Source: SBBG01 sp033717875 (GTDB lineage: Bacteria; Pseudomonadota; Gammaproteobacteria; Ga0077554; Ga007554). Taken from it: a DNA stretch of 64,000 bases. Made by a program: the position numbers and the translations under genes. Below the pieces are notes generated by a model, which worked only from the letters and a program-made list of their open reading frames with translations, was not told where the DNA came from and did no database searches. Shown piece after piece: positions 45,760 through 54,517 of this stretch (position 1 is the first letter of the stretch; each line of letters begins with the position of its first letter). Where the stretch lies: NCBI GenBank assembly GCA_033717875.1, contig JADDKJ010000004.1:37370-101369 (forward strand), given 5' to 3'.

Positions 45760-46447
45760 GCCGGACGGTTCCTCATACCCCATGGTGCGGGCGGAAAATC
45801 TGCTCAAGCAGGTGACCAGCCCCGAAGGCGAGCTGGTGCTGCTGCATGACATCGATCTTACCATCGCGCCGGGCGAAGCGGTGGCGATTGTCGGCGCGTC
45901 GGGTTCCGGCAAGTCTACCCTGCTGGGTCTGCTGGCCGGACTCGACACGCCCAGCCGCGGCCAAGTGTGGATCAATGGAACGGATCTGTTCGCTCTCGAT
46001 GAGGACGGCCGCGCCCGCTTGCGCGGGGCGATGATCGGTTTCGTCTTTCAGTCGTTTCAATTGCTGCCCAATCTCACCGCACTGGAAAATGTCATGCTGC
46101 CGCTGGAGCTGGCCGGCCGGCGCGATGCGCGCGAAACGGCCCAGGCGGTGCTGGGGCGGGTGGGACTGGAGCAGCGTCTGCAACATTATCCGCGGCAACT
46201 GTCCGGCGGTGAGCAGCAGCGCGTGGCCATCGCGCGCGCTTTCGCGCCGCGGCCGAAGCTGCTGTTCGCCGATGAGCCGACCGGCAATCTCGACCGCGCC
46301 ACCGGCGAACGTGTCGCGGATCTGCTGTTCGAAATCAACCGCGAGCAGGCCACCACCCTGATCCTGGTTACCCATGACGAAACCCTGGCGCGGCGCTGCA
46401 ACCGGCGCCTGGAGCTCGATAGAGGGCGGCTGAAGGTGACGGCATGA
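45758..46447 (+). CDS. ybbA: ABC transporter ATPase YbbA
   Basis: 229 residues from ATG 45758, with AGGAG ten bases upstream; an ATG at 45782 is an alternative. LolD/MacB-type ATPase: Walker A IVGASGSGKSTLLGLLAG, Q-loop FQSFQLLPNLTALEN, signature LSGGEQQRVAIARA and Walker B LLFADEPTGNLD. Pairs with the FtsX-type permease encoded next. The function of the tesA-ybbA-ybbP system is unclear. Confidence 0.94.
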   Translation: MPDGSSYPMVRAENLLKQVTSPEGELVLLHDIDLTIAPGEAVAIVGASGSGKSTLLGLLAGLDTPSRGQVWINGTDLFALDEDGRARLRGAMIGFVFQSFQLLPNLTALENVMLPLELAGRRDARETAQAVLGRVGLEQRLQHYPRQLSGGEQQRVAIARAFAPRPKLLFADEPTGNLDRATGERVADLLFEINREQATTLILVTHDETLARRCNRRLELDRGRLKVTA

Positions 46448-46448
46448 A

Positions 46449-46588
46449 GAGCACCTCTAAAAATCCGCTAAAGCCGCGATGGCGGCGTTGGAAATGTGCT
46501 CAAAATGCTCATGTACTATATGTACACTGCGCTTTTTCGCACATTTCCGCCTTGCCCTCGCGCCTTGATCGAATTTTTAGAGGTGCCC
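46449..46588 (-). repeat. Family A palindromic element, copy A5
   Basis: 140 bp, from one base after the ybbA stop codon to one base before the TTG start of ybbP. Ends GAGCACCTCTAAAAA / TTTTTAGAGGTGCCC. In minus orientation: inner stem GGAAATGTGC/GCACATTTCC, perfect; core TGTAC-ATATA-GTACA followed by TGAGCATTTTGAG. Its end AGAGGTGCCC probably provides the Shine-Dalgarno site of ybbP. Confidence 0.92.
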
Positions 46589-46589
46589 T

Positions 46590-49079
46590 TTGAACACAGC
46601 GATGCTGGCATTGCGCATGCTGAAGCGCGACTGGCGCTCGGGCGAGCTGCGCGTGCTGGCGCTGGCGATCATCATCGCCGTCACCAGCATCACCGCCGTG
46701 GGCTTTTTCACCGATCGCATCAACCAGGCTCTGCACCGGCAGGCCAACGAACTGCTGGGAGCGGACCTGCTGATCGCCTCGGATCACGCCTTGCCGAATG
46801 ACTACCGCGCGCTTGCCGCCCAGGACAAACTACGCCTCGCCGAAACTCTCGACTTCCCCAGCATGGTCGTCGCGGGAGATAACACCCACCTGGTGGAGAT
46901 CAAGGCCGCCAGCGACAACTATCCATTGCGCGGCAAGCTGCGCATCGCACCACAGCGCTTTGCGCCCGACGCCCCGGCCAGCGGCGTTCCCAAACCCGGC
47001 ACGGTATGGGTCGATCCGGCGTTGCTCGCGCCGCTGGGGATTGCCACCGGCGACAGCATCACGGTGGGCGAGGCGCCGTTCACCGTGGCGGCGGTGCTCA
47101 CCCATGAACCCGCGCGCGGCGGCGACCTGTTCAGCATCGCGCCGCGCCTGCTGATGAACATCGCCGACCTGCCCAAGACCCAACTGGTGCAGCCGGCCAG
47201 CCGCATCCGCTATCGCCTGTTGATCTCCGGCGAAACGGAAAATATCGCCGCCTACCGCAACGCTGCCGCAAAACGCCTGAAGGCCGGCGAGCGCATCGAA
47301 GGCGCGGAGGACGCGCGCCCGGAACTGCGCACCGCCCTGAACCGCGCGCAAAGTTTCCTCGGCCTCGCGGCCCTGGTGAGCGTGATGCTGGCGGGCGTGG
47401 CGATCGCCGTCGCCACGCGCCGTTTCATCGCCCGCCATCTCGACAACTGCGCCATGATGCGCTGCCTGGGCGCGGCGCAAGGCGAGATCACCCGCCTCTA
47501 CGTGTATCAGATATTCCTGCTCGGACTGACGGCGAGCCTGATGGGTTGCGCGCTTGGCTATGCCGCGCAAGGCGTGCTGGCCGAAGTGCTGGGCACCATG
47601 GTGACGGCCCAATTGCCGCCACCTTCGGCACTGCCGGTGCTCTCCGGCACGCTGACCGGCATGATCACCCTGCTCGGCTTCGCCCTGCCGCCGCTGCTGC
47701 ATCTCAAGCATGTGCCGCCGCTGCGCGTGCTGCGCCGCGACATGGGTCCGCCGCCGGCGCGCAGCCTCAGCGCCTACGGCTCCGGCCTTGCGGCGCTCGC
47801 CGCGCTGATGCTGTGGCAGGCGGGCGATCTCAAGCTCGGCGGCTATGTGCTGGGTGGCACAGCCGCGGCATTGCTTGTCCTCACGGCGTTCGCCCTAGCG
47901 CTGATCGGCGCGCTACGGCTGTTACGCAATCGCAGCGGCGTAGCTTGGCGCTTCGGTATCGCCAACATCACGCGCCGCGCCCAAGGCAGCGTGGTGCAGG
48001 TACTCGGCTTTGGCGTCGGCATCATGGCGCTGCTGCTGCTTACCCTGGTACGCGGCGATCTGCTCGACACCTGGCAAAAGAGCCTGCCCCCCGACGCGCC
48101 CAACCGCTTCCTCATCAACATCCAGCCCGATCAACTCTCCGCGATACGCGCCTTCCTCTCGCATGAAAACGGTGCCGAACCGGCACTGTTCCCGATGATC
48201 CGCGGCCGACTCGCCGCCATCAACGACAAGGCCGTCTCCCCGGACAGCTACACCGACGAACAGGCGCAGCGCCTGGTGGCGCGGGAGTTCAATCTTTCCT
48301 GGACAACACGGATGCAGGAGGACAACAAGATCGTCGCCGGCAAATGGTGGACTGAAGCCGATCACGGCAAGCGCGTCTTTTCGATCGAGGAAGGGCTCGC
48401 CAAGACGCTGGGCATCAAACTGGGAGACACGCTACGCTTCACCATCGGCGGAACGGAATTCGACGCCCGCGTGACCAGCCTGCGCAAGGTGGAATGGGAT
48501 TCGATGCGCGCCAACTTTTTCGTGCTCGCCCCGCCAGGCGCGCTCGATGGCTATCCCGCCAGTTACATCACCAGCCTCTATGTGCCGCAAAACCGGTCAG
48601 AAGTGATGAATAAACTGGTGAAGGCGTTTCCGAACATCACCATCATCGACGTGGCCGCCATCATGGCCCAGGTGCGCCTCATCATGGAGCGCGTCAGCCT
48701 GGCCGTCGAATACGTGTTCCTATTCACCCTCCTCGCCGGCCTGCTGGTGCTCTACGCCGCCATTCAGTCCACCCTCGACGAACGCATCCGCGAAAGCGCC
48801 ATCCTGCGCACGCTCGGCGCGCGGCGCGGACAACTGCTGACCGGCCTGTTCGCCGAATTCGCCACCCTCGGCCTGCTCGCCGGTCTGGTCGCCGCCTTCG
48901 CCGCCACGCTGCTGGGTTATGTGCTCGCCACGCGGCTGTTCCATCTGGCGTTCGAGCTCAACCCCTGGGTATGGGTGGCAGGACTCACAGGCGGCGCACT
49001 GGGCGTGGGACTGGCGGGACTGCTCGGCACGCGGTTCATTTTGAAACAGCCGCCATTGCAGACGTTGCGGGGAGTGTGA
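46590..49079 (+). CDS. ybbP: FtsX-family ABC permease YbbP
   Basis: 829 residues from TTG 46590; AGAGGTG eight to two bases upstream, contributed by repeat A5, is the only ribosome binding site. The original ATG may have been lost when the element entered. Large permease with an N-terminal helix, a long periplasmic domain, two FtsX domains (LGLAALVSVMLAGVAIAVATRRF and LLAGLLVLYAAIQSTLDERIRESAILRTLGARRGQ) and further helices. Acts with YbbA, perhaps in lipoprotein or lipid traffic. Confidence 0.93.
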   Translation: MNTAMLALRMLKRDWRSGELRVLALAIIIAVTSITAVGFFTDRINQALHRQANELLGADLLIASDHALPNDYRALAAQDKLRLAETLDFPSMVVAGDNTHLVEIKAASDNYPLRGKLRIAPQRFAPDAPASGVPKPGTVWVDPALLAPLGIATGDSITVGEAPFTVAAVLTHEPARGGDLFSIAPRLLMNIADLPKTQLVQPASRIRYRLLISGETENIAAYRNAAAKRLKAGERIEGAEDARPELRTALNRAQSFLGLAALVSVMLAGVAIAVATRRFIARHLDNCAMMRCLGAAQGEITRLYVYQIFLLGLTASLMGCALGYAAQGVLAEVLGTMVTAQLPPPSALPVLSGTLTGMITLLGFALPPLLHLKHVPPLRVLRRDMGPPPARSLSAYGSGLAALAALMLWQAGDLKLGGYVLGGTAAALLVLTAFALALIGALRLLRNRSGVAWRFGIANITRRAQGSVVQVLGFGVGIMALLLLTLVRGDLLDTWQKSLPPDAPNRFLINIQPDQLSAIRAFLSHENGAEPALFPMIRGRLAAINDKAVSPDSYTDEQAQRLVAREFNLSWTTRMQEDNKIVAGKWWTEADHGKRVFSIEEGLAKTLGIKLGDTLRFTIGGTEFDARVTSLRKVEWDSMRANFFVLAPPGALDGYPASYITSLYVPQNRSEVMNKLVKAFPNITIIDVAAIMAQVRLIMERVSLAVEYVFLFTLLAGLLVLYAAIQSTLDERIRESAILRTLGARRGQLLTGLFAEFATLGLLAGLVAAFAATLLGYVLATRLFHLAFELNPWVWVAGLTGGALGVGLAGLLGTRFILKQPPLQTLRGV

Positions 49080-49113
49080 GGGAGAGCTGAACCATTGAAG
49101 CGCCCGCGCCAAA

Positions 49114-49644
49114 TCACTCCCCATCCGTCTCCTCCCCCATCAATTCCTTCTGAAACCCGAAATTGCGCATGTCCCTGATGCGCATCGGATACAAAACGCC
49201 ATCCAGGTGATCGCACTCGTGCTGCACGACGCGAGCATGGAAGTCGCGCACTTCGCGCTCGAAGTGTATGCCGTGCTGATCATAGCCGGAATAGCGGATA
49301 TGGCTGTAACGCGGCACCAGGCCGCGCATGCCGGGCACGCTCAGGCACCCTTCCCATCCTTCCACCGTCGCACCGTCCAGCGGCTCGATGACCGGGTTGA
49401 TCAACACGGTCATCGGCACCGGCTCGATGTTCGGATAACGCGGATTGCTCTCGATGCCGAAAATCACCACGCGCCGGGATACGCCGATCTGCGGCGCGGC
49501 CAGCCCGGCGCCGTTCATGGCATCCATGGTATCGAACATATCGTCGATCAAGGCGCGCAGCTCGGGATCGTGGAAATTCGCGACGGGTTCGGCCACCCGC
49601 CACAGCAGGGGATCGCCCATACGCAAGACTTTTCGAACGGCCAT
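49114..49644 (-). CDS. def: Peptide deformylase
   Basis: 176 residues from ATG 49644 (a GTG nine bases upstream is less likely). All three motifs are intact: GAGLAAPQIGV, WEGCLSVPGM with the zinc-ligand Cys, and VVQHECDHLDG with the two His and catalytic Glu. Removes the formyl group from nascent proteins. A monocistronic gene here, convergent with ybbP. Confidence 0.96.
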   Translation of the reverse strand: MAVRKVLRMGDPLLWRVAEPVANFHDPELRALIDDMFDTMDAMNGAGLAAPQIGVSRRVVIFGIESNPRYPNIEPVPMTVLINPVIEPLDGATVEGWEGCLSVPGMRGLVPRYSHIRYSGYDQHGIHFEREVRDFHARVVQHECDHLDGVLYPMRIRDMRNFGFQKELMGEETDGE

Positions 49645-49712
49645 GACATCCACTTTGAATTACTTTGTCGCTGGATATTATACAATTGCTTTTTCAGCAT
49701 TGTGGCGCATCA

Positions 49713-49894
49713 AACCTAAAAACCTCAGTTGGAGCCTACTGCGAATGCCTAATGCACCGAATCTGCGCGAGAACATCGCAAAATCTGTCCTCACCGTAGC
49801 GCATGGCTACGGCTGCGAAATATTTTGCGATGTTCTCGCCCATCTTCAGCACCTTAGTCATTCTCGCTACGGCTCCAACTGAGGTTTTTAGGTT
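49713..49894 (-). repeat. Large palindromic element, distant family A relative (A7)
   Basis: 182 bp with ends AACCTAAAAACCTCAGTTGG / complement, inner arms GAGAACATCGCAAAAT / ATTTTGCGATGTTCTC, and a central hairpin CCGTAGC/GCTACGG. In minus orientation the hairpin is followed by TGAGGACAGATT, resembling the TGAG(C/G)AtT motif of family A. Ends six bases before the yffB start codon, and its tail supplies GAGG. Confidence 0.8.
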
Positions 49895-49900
49895 AAAATC

Positions 49901-50248
49901 ATGGCAACGGTTTACGGTATCAAAAATTGCGATACGATCAAAAAAGCCTTGGCCTGGCTGGACGATCATGGCATCACATACCAATTTCACGACTTCCGCA
50001 AGCACGGTCTGGACGAAGAACGGCTGCGCGGCTGGGTGAAAGAACTGGGCTGGGAAACACTGCTGAACCGGCGCGGCACGACGTGGCGGCGGCTGCCGGA
50101 ATCAGACCGCGAAAATCTCGACGAGGCCAATTCGATTCGCTTGATGCTCGCCCAACCCTCGATCATCAAACGGCCGCTGCTGGATCTGGGAGGGGCGCGG
50201 CATATCGGTTTCAATACACAAGACTATAAAAGGCTGTTTGGCCGATGA
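49901..50248 (+). CDS. yffB: ArsC/Spx-family thioredoxin-fold protein
   Basis: 115 residues. MATVYGIKNCDTIKKALAWLDD with a single active-site Cys, HDFRKHGLDEERLRGW, and IKRPLLDLGGARHIGF closing the fold. YffB genes commonly precede dapE, as here. Likely glutathione-linked thiol reductase activity, unproved. The preceding gap is mostly repeat A7. Overlaps the VOC gene by four bases (ATGA). Confidence 0.93.
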   Translation: MATVYGIKNCDTIKKALAWLDDHGITYQFHDFRKHGLDEERLRGWVKELGWETLLNRRGTTWRRLPESDRENLDEANSIRLMLAQPSIIKRPLLDLGGARHIGFNTQDYKRLFGR

Positions 50249-50637
50249 GAGTCGAACGTCTCGATCACCTCGTCCTCACCGTGCGCGACATTGCCGCGAG
50301 CTGCGATTTTTACAGCCGGGTATTGGGTCTGGAGGTGGTAACCTTCGGCAATGGCAGAAAAGCGCTTGCCTTCGGCAAACAAAAAATCAACCTGCACGAG
50401 GCAGGCAAGGAGTTCGAACCAAAAGCCTCCAGGCCAACACCCGGCTCGGCGGATCTGTGTTTTATTACCCGCGAGCCACTGCCCAGTGTCATGGCTCATC
50501 TGGATTCACATAACGTTACAATCACCGACGGCCCTGTACCGCGCACCGGCGCTGCCGGGGCCATCACTTCCATTTATCTGCGCGATCCCGATGGTAACCT
50601 CATCGAGATTTCCAACTACAAAAATGAGATTGACTGA
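50245..50637 (+). CDS. VOC family (glyoxalase-like) protein
   Basis: 130 residues. Two beta-alpha-beta-beta-beta units: LDHLVLTVRDIAASCDFYSRVLGLEVVTFG and, at the end, AAGAITSIYLRDPDGNLIEISNY with the metal-ligand Glu. Metal ligands His and Glu are kept, so it may be a metalloenzyme. Members at this size include virulence-type VOC proteins and glyoxalase I-like enzymes. Between yffB and dapE in one operon. Confidence 0.88.
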   Translation: MRVERLDHLVLTVRDIAASCDFYSRVLGLEVVTFGNGRKALAFGKQKINLHEAGKEFEPKASRPTPGSADLCFITREPLPSVMAHLDSHNVTITDGPVPRTGAAGAITSIYLRDPDGNLIEISNYKNEID

Positions 50638-50640
50638 CGC

Positions 50641-51771
50641 ATGTCCCCTACCCTGGAACTCGCCATCGACCTGATCTCCCGCCCCTCCGTCACGCCCGAA
50701 GACGCCGGTTGCCAGGAGGCCATGATCGCCCGTCTGACAGCCATCGGTTTCAACATCGAACGGTTGCCGTTCGGCGAGGTGCAAAATTTCTGGGCGCGGC
50801 GTGGCACGAGCGGACCATTGTTCGCCTTCGCCGGCCATAGCGACGTGGTGCCGACCGGCCCGCTGGAACAATGGCACAGCCCGCCGTTCACACCCACCCT
50901 GCGCGAGGGCTATCTGTATGGACGGGGCGCGGCGGACATGAAGGGCAGCCTGGCGGCCATGGTTACCGCCTGCGAGCGCTTCGTTGCCGCTCACCCCGGT
51001 CATCACGGCTCGATCGCCTTTCTCATCACCAGTGACGAAGAAGGCCCGAGCGTCGACGGCACGGTGAAAGTGGTGGAACACCTCAGCGCGCGCGGCGAAC
51101 GTATCGACTGGGCGCTGGTGGGCGAACCGACCAGCACCCGCCAGGTGGGCGATGTCATCAAGAATGGCCGTCGCGGTTCCTTGAGCGGCACGCTCACGGT
51201 GCGCGGCGTGCAGGGTCATGTCGCCTATCCGCACCTAGCCGACAATCCGGTGCACCGCTTCGCCCCGGCGCTCGCCGAACTCTGCGCCATCCGCTGGGAC
51301 GAGGGCAGCGCCGACTTTCCGCCCACCACGTTCCAGATCTCGAACATCCATGCCGGCACCGGCGCGAACAACGTCATCCCTGGCGATCTGCAGGTGCTAT
51401 TCAACTTCCGTTACTCCACTGCCGTTACATATACGCAGCTTCGTGAACGAGTCGAAACCGTGCTGAACAGGCACGGCCTCAAATATGACCTGGCGTGGAA
51501 TCTCTCCGGCGAGCCCTTTCTCACCCGTAAAGGCGAACTCATCGACGCCGCGCGCGGCGCCATCCGTGAAATCGCCGGCATCGAGGCCGAGCTTTCCACC
51601 ACCGGCGGCACATCGGACGGACGTTTCATCGCGCCCACCGGCGCGCAGGTGCTGGAACTGGGGCCGGTGAACGCCACGATACACAAGCTCGATGAATGTG
51701 TCAGTATTAACGATCTCGACGCGCTATCCGATATCTATCAACGGATTCTGGAGAAGCTGCTCGCAGCATAA
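50641..51771 (+). CDS. dapE: Succinyl-diaminopimelate desuccinylase
   Basis: 376 residues. M20 metallopeptidase family: GHSDVVPTGPLEQW, YGRGAADMKGSLAAM, SDEEGPSVDGT, GEPTSTRQVGDVIKNGRRGS, and GGTSDGRFIAPTGAQVLELGPVNATIH. Hydrolyses N-succinyl-LL-DAP for lysine and peptidoglycan. Four bases after the VOC gene. Confidence 0.97.
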   Translation: MSPTLELAIDLISRPSVTPEDAGCQEAMIARLTAIGFNIERLPFGEVQNFWARRGTSGPLFAFAGHSDVVPTGPLEQWHSPPFTPTLREGYLYGRGAADMKGSLAAMVTACERFVAAHPGHHGSIAFLITSDEEGPSVDGTVKVVEHLSARGERIDWALVGEPTSTRQVGDVIKNGRRGSLSGTLTVRGVQGHVAYPHLADNPVHRFAPALAELCAIRWDEGSADFPPTTFQISNIHAGTGANNVIPGDLQVLFNFRYSTAVTYTQLRERVETVLNRHGLKYDLAWNLSGEPFLTRKGELIDAARGAIREIAGIEAELSTTGGTSDGRFIAPTGAQVLELGPVNATIHKLDECVSINDLDALSDIYQRILEKLLAA

Positions 51772-51784
51772 TGAGGCGTATCAC

Positions 51785-52159
51785 ATGAGTTCCGACCACC
51801 CGCGGGAGCGGCGCCACTTCAGCCGCATTCCGTTCGACGCCGAAGCGGCGTTGTCCAGCCCCAACGGCCAATGGCGCAGCACGCTGACTGACCTGTCCCT
51901 GAACGGCGCCTTGCTCGCGCGGCCTGCCGGCTGGACGGGCGCCAGTGGCGAATCATGCACATTGCATATCCATCTCGGCGGCGATATGCTGATCAGCATG
52001 AATGCCACAGTCGCGCATGTCGATGACACACACCTTGGCCTGCGTTGCACGCATATCGACCTCGACAGCATTGCGCATCTGCGGCGTTTTGTGGAACTGA
52101 ACCTGGGCGATCCGGCATTGCTGGACCGCGAATTATCCGCGCTATCAAACCGGCAATGA
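51785..52159 (+). CDS. PilZ-domain protein
   Basis: 124 residues from ATG 51785; the earlier in-frame start overlaps dapE and is not used. RERRHFSRIPF carries the R-x-x-x-R c-di-GMP motif and LTDLSLNGALL the D-x-S-x-x-G motif. Single-domain receptor for cyclic di-GMP. Directly after dapE; partner unknown. The context of an exopolysaccharide locus elsewhere in the window is suggestive. Confidence 0.9.
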   Translation: MSSDHPRERRHFSRIPFDAEAALSSPNGQWRSTLTDLSLNGALLARPAGWTGASGESCTLHIHLGGDMLISMNATVAHVDDTHLGLRCTHIDLDSIAHLRRFVELNLGDPALLDRELSALSNRQ

Positions 52160-52187
52160 ACATCGCCGGGTTAATCAGGAACGGCAC

Positions 52188-53021
52188 ATGGGAAATAGGG
52201 AATTGACGGAAGCCGCAAAAAACAACCAGCCCGACTGGGGCCTCATCGCGGAAAAATTCGATTTATGGCTGCCGCAGCTCGCGCCGGTCGGCGAAGCGCT
52301 GCTGGAAGCGCTCGACGCCCGGGCGGGCGATGTCATTCTGGATGTCGCCTCCGGCACGGGCGAACCGGCGCTGACCCTGGCACGGCGCATGGGCGACACC
52401 GTGCGCATCACCGGCACCGACGCCGCCGAGCCGATGGTGCGGGTGGCGCAAAGAAAAGTCACGCAGGAAAACCTGCCGCACATCCAGTTTCAGTGCATGG
52501 CGGCGGAAAGCTTGGCGTTTGACGATAGCACCTTCGACAAGGTGATGTGCCGCTTCGGCGTGATGCTGTTTGAGGATTCGTTGCAAGGACTCCGGCAGAT
52601 GCACCGCACCCTCAAGCCCGCCGGACGCTTCAGCATCGCCGTGTGGAGCACCCCCGAGACCATGCCCACGCTATGCTGGGCCTATGAGGCTTTCAAGGAC
52701 AAGGTGCCACCGGAGAAATATCCCCCGCTGGCCAAGGTGACTTCGCTGGGGGCGCCCGGCGTGCTGGAGGATCTGCTGCGGCAAGCCGGATTCACGAACT
52801 TTGCCATCCGCGCCCATACCTTCCACTACCGCTTTCCGTCCTTTGACGCTTACTGGAACGTCGTAGAACAGTCCGACATCCTGAAGATGCAGTACGACGC
52901 GCTGGCCGAAAAAGAGCGCGGAGCCATCCGGGAAGAAATCGCCCTACTGGCCCGCGACGCCATAGGGCCGGAGGGGTTGGTGATACCCCACGAATTCCTG
53001 CTGGCCACGGGGCTGAAATAG
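52188..53021 (+). CDS. Class I SAM-dependent methyltransferase (UbiE-like)
   Basis: 277 residues. Motif I VILDVASGTGEPALTLARR, motif II TGTDAAEPMVRVAQRK, and FQCMAAESLAFDDSTFDKVMCRFGVM, then a post-motif KPAGRFSIAVW. Similar to small-molecule methyltransferases of the Methyltransf_11 group; substrate not readable. A 40-residue C-terminal extension is unusual only in lacking known features. Two genes after dapE, same strand. Confidence 0.88.
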   Translation: MGNRELTEAAKNNQPDWGLIAEKFDLWLPQLAPVGEALLEALDARAGDVILDVASGTGEPALTLARRMGDTVRITGTDAAEPMVRVAQRKVTQENLPHIQFQCMAAESLAFDDSTFDKVMCRFGVMLFEDSLQGLRQMHRTLKPAGRFSIAVWSTPETMPTLCWAYEAFKDKVPPEKYPPLAKVTSLGAPGVLEDLLRQAGFTNFAIRAHTFHYRFPSFDAYWNVVEQSDILKMQYDALAEKERGAIREEIALLARDAIGPEGLVIPHEFLLATGLK

Positions 53022-53044
53022 GAAGAACTGCTCCTACCTCAGAG

Positions 53045-53386
53045 CTACTCCTCTTCCTCTTTCCACCACCGTGCTTCCTCGCGTTCCTCGCGGGCGCTCA
53101 GTTCGTCGAGGGACTCGGTCCAATCCTCCTTTTCCATATCCGTTTCGGTATAACCGAGGTCGTCCCGTTCGACATCGTCCACCGGGCCGGTCCAGTCTTC
53201 CGGCGGCTCGATCGGCTCGACATCCCTTTCATACCAGCTATCCATGTCCATCGCCTCGATATCGCCATCGAAGTGCTGGATCTCGACGACGCCCTCGTCC
53301 TCATCCACCGACACCACCCTGAATTCGTAGCCCTTATCAAGGTGCTTGTACCAGTTACCTGTGATCGGATCCGCCTCTGTGGCCAT
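53045..53386 (-). CDS. Acidic conserved protein (DUF6763-like)
   Basis: 113 residues, strongly acidic in its second half. MATEADPITGNWYKHLDKGYEFRVVSVDEDEGVVEIQHFDGDIEAMDMDSWY is an SH3/Tudor-like fold region; the tail carries EEREEARWWKEEEE. Resembles a gammaproteobacterial family of unknown function. Cytoplasmic. Independent gene. Confidence 0.8.
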   Translation of the reverse strand: MATEADPITGNWYKHLDKGYEFRVVSVDEDEGVVEIQHFDGDIEAMDMDSWYERDVEPIEPPEDWTGPVDDVERDDLGYTETDMEKEDWTESLDELSAREEREEARWWKEEEE

Positions 53387-53514
53387 GATGTTTTCTCCTG
53401 AAGTGAGAGTTTTTTATTAGCGTGAGTTTAGCAAAAAATATTCTTCCAGCGCCAACGGGGATGAATGACCAGATGGCGCGACGGTTCGCGGCCCTCCCAT
53501 CGATATGGGGATGG

Positions 53515-53784
53515 TTATCGCTTTTTACAGGCTGCCAGCCGCTCGCGCCATGCCGCCAGCAATTCCGCATGCACCGCGGCATCTTCGCGGCTGGCCAGCA
53601 GCTTGGGCTTGTCGACCGGCAGCATCACCGATTCCCAGCCCGCTTCGACAGCACACTCCACACGCAATTCCCACTGCCCCTCACGTGGCTCGACCTCGAA
53701 CAGATAGGCTTCGAGCCCAAGTTCGTCCAATAGCGCAGCTGCCGCCCCTTTGGCGGCAGCCAGTTCGGTAATTGATGTTGGCAT
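53515..53784 (-). CDS. Small conserved hypothetical protein
   Basis: 89 residues from ATG 53784, where the TGA of the PEP-CTERM remnant overlaps the ATG. Composition alternates hydrophobic strands and helices (LDELGLEAYLFEVEPREGQWELRVECA). No motif of known function. Likely a soluble alpha/beta protein. Reads minus, upstream of the DUF6763-like gene but 128 bases apart. Confidence 0.65.
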   Translation of the reverse strand: MPTSITELAAAKGAAAALLDELGLEAYLFEVEPREGQWELRVECAVEAGWESVMLPVDKPKLLASREDAAVHAELLAAWRERLAACKKR

Positions 53785-53942
53785 CACAATCTCCGCTTGA
53801 GCCTTTTCCTTACAGCCACAAATACTGCGAGCCCGGCGCCCACAAGCAACAAGCTGGACGGCTCGGGAACAGGCTGTGCTGTTCTGAAAATGACATAGTG
53901 TGGATCACTGCTGACCAGCCATCCAGCCGAGGGATGCGAGTA
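53784..53942 (-). pseudogene. PEP-CTERM protein C-terminal remnant
   Basis: The minus-strand frame, open from 53942, reads SSDPHYVIFRTAQPVPEPSS then LLLVGAGLAVFVAVRKRLKRR before TGA. VPEPSS, a hydrophobic helix and a run of Arg/Lys are the full PEP-CTERM sorting signal of exosortase A. No start codon lies in frame and the N-terminal body is missing (its place is taken by the overlapping membrane protein gene), so this is a remnant of a target protein. It is the only PEP-CTERM tail seen here. Confidence 0.75.
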
Positions 53943-54495
53943 TCAGCAAGACGGATAACACCAAGTCGGTAATCGCCAATCCCTTACCCTTTGTCTTGCC
54001 GTGCCGGATGTCATTCCATGCCATGATGGACAGGCTGGCTGCGAGGATAGACATCATCAGCAGCCCCGTTTGCAAGTCAACGTCCGTGGCGAGGTCTGCT
54101 TCCGAGGTTTCACCGACAGCCGACAGGACAAGCAAAAGGATGACCAGGCTCGCGATGGCCTTTTTTCTGAATGGCTGATGCGCGGAAACAATGGGAAACC
54201 CTGCCGGCAATGCCTCGCCGCTGGGGCCTTTTGTTGCGATCATCACTTCGCGCGACTTGGGTTTCTGGATCTTTTTAAACTCCATAAAGAACTGAATCCC
54301 TAACGGGACCAAAACAACGGCATAAATCAACCACTTGAATTCCTTCAGCTTCTCTATGTCGAATATCAGTATTCCAGAGAGAATCACCAGTCCGGCGATC
54401 GTAATCAGCAGAAACGGATAATTCCGCAAATAACCCACAATATCGCTCATGGTCTTTCCATGATCGGCTCCCCCTTCAGATTTTTTTTCGTCCAT
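53905..54495 (-). CDS. Multi-pass membrane protein, unknown
   Basis: 196 residues from ATG 54495, with GAGGAGG well placed. Four or five hydrophobic helices: YPFLLITIAGLVILSGILIF, WLIYAVVLVPLGIQFFMEF, AIASLVILLLVLSAVG, LMMSILAASLSIMAW and LVLSVLLILASLGWMA. Charged linker with KKIQKPKSREVM. No family recognised. Overlaps the PEP-CTERM remnant at its 3' end. Lies downstream of the acyl-CoA ligase by 22 bases, so possibly the last gene of that operon. Confidence 0.75.
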   Translation of the reverse strand: MDEKKSEGGADHGKTMSDIVGYLRNYPFLLITIAGLVILSGILIFDIEKLKEFKWLIYAVVLVPLGIQFFMEFKKIQKPKSREVMIATKGPSGEALPAGFPIVSAHQPFRKKAIASLVILLLVLSAVGETSEADLATDVDLQTGLLMMSILAASLSIMAWNDIRHGKTKGKGLAITDLVLSVLLILASLGWMAGQQ

Positions 54496-54517
54496 TTTCA
54501 ACCTCCTCGCATCACGT

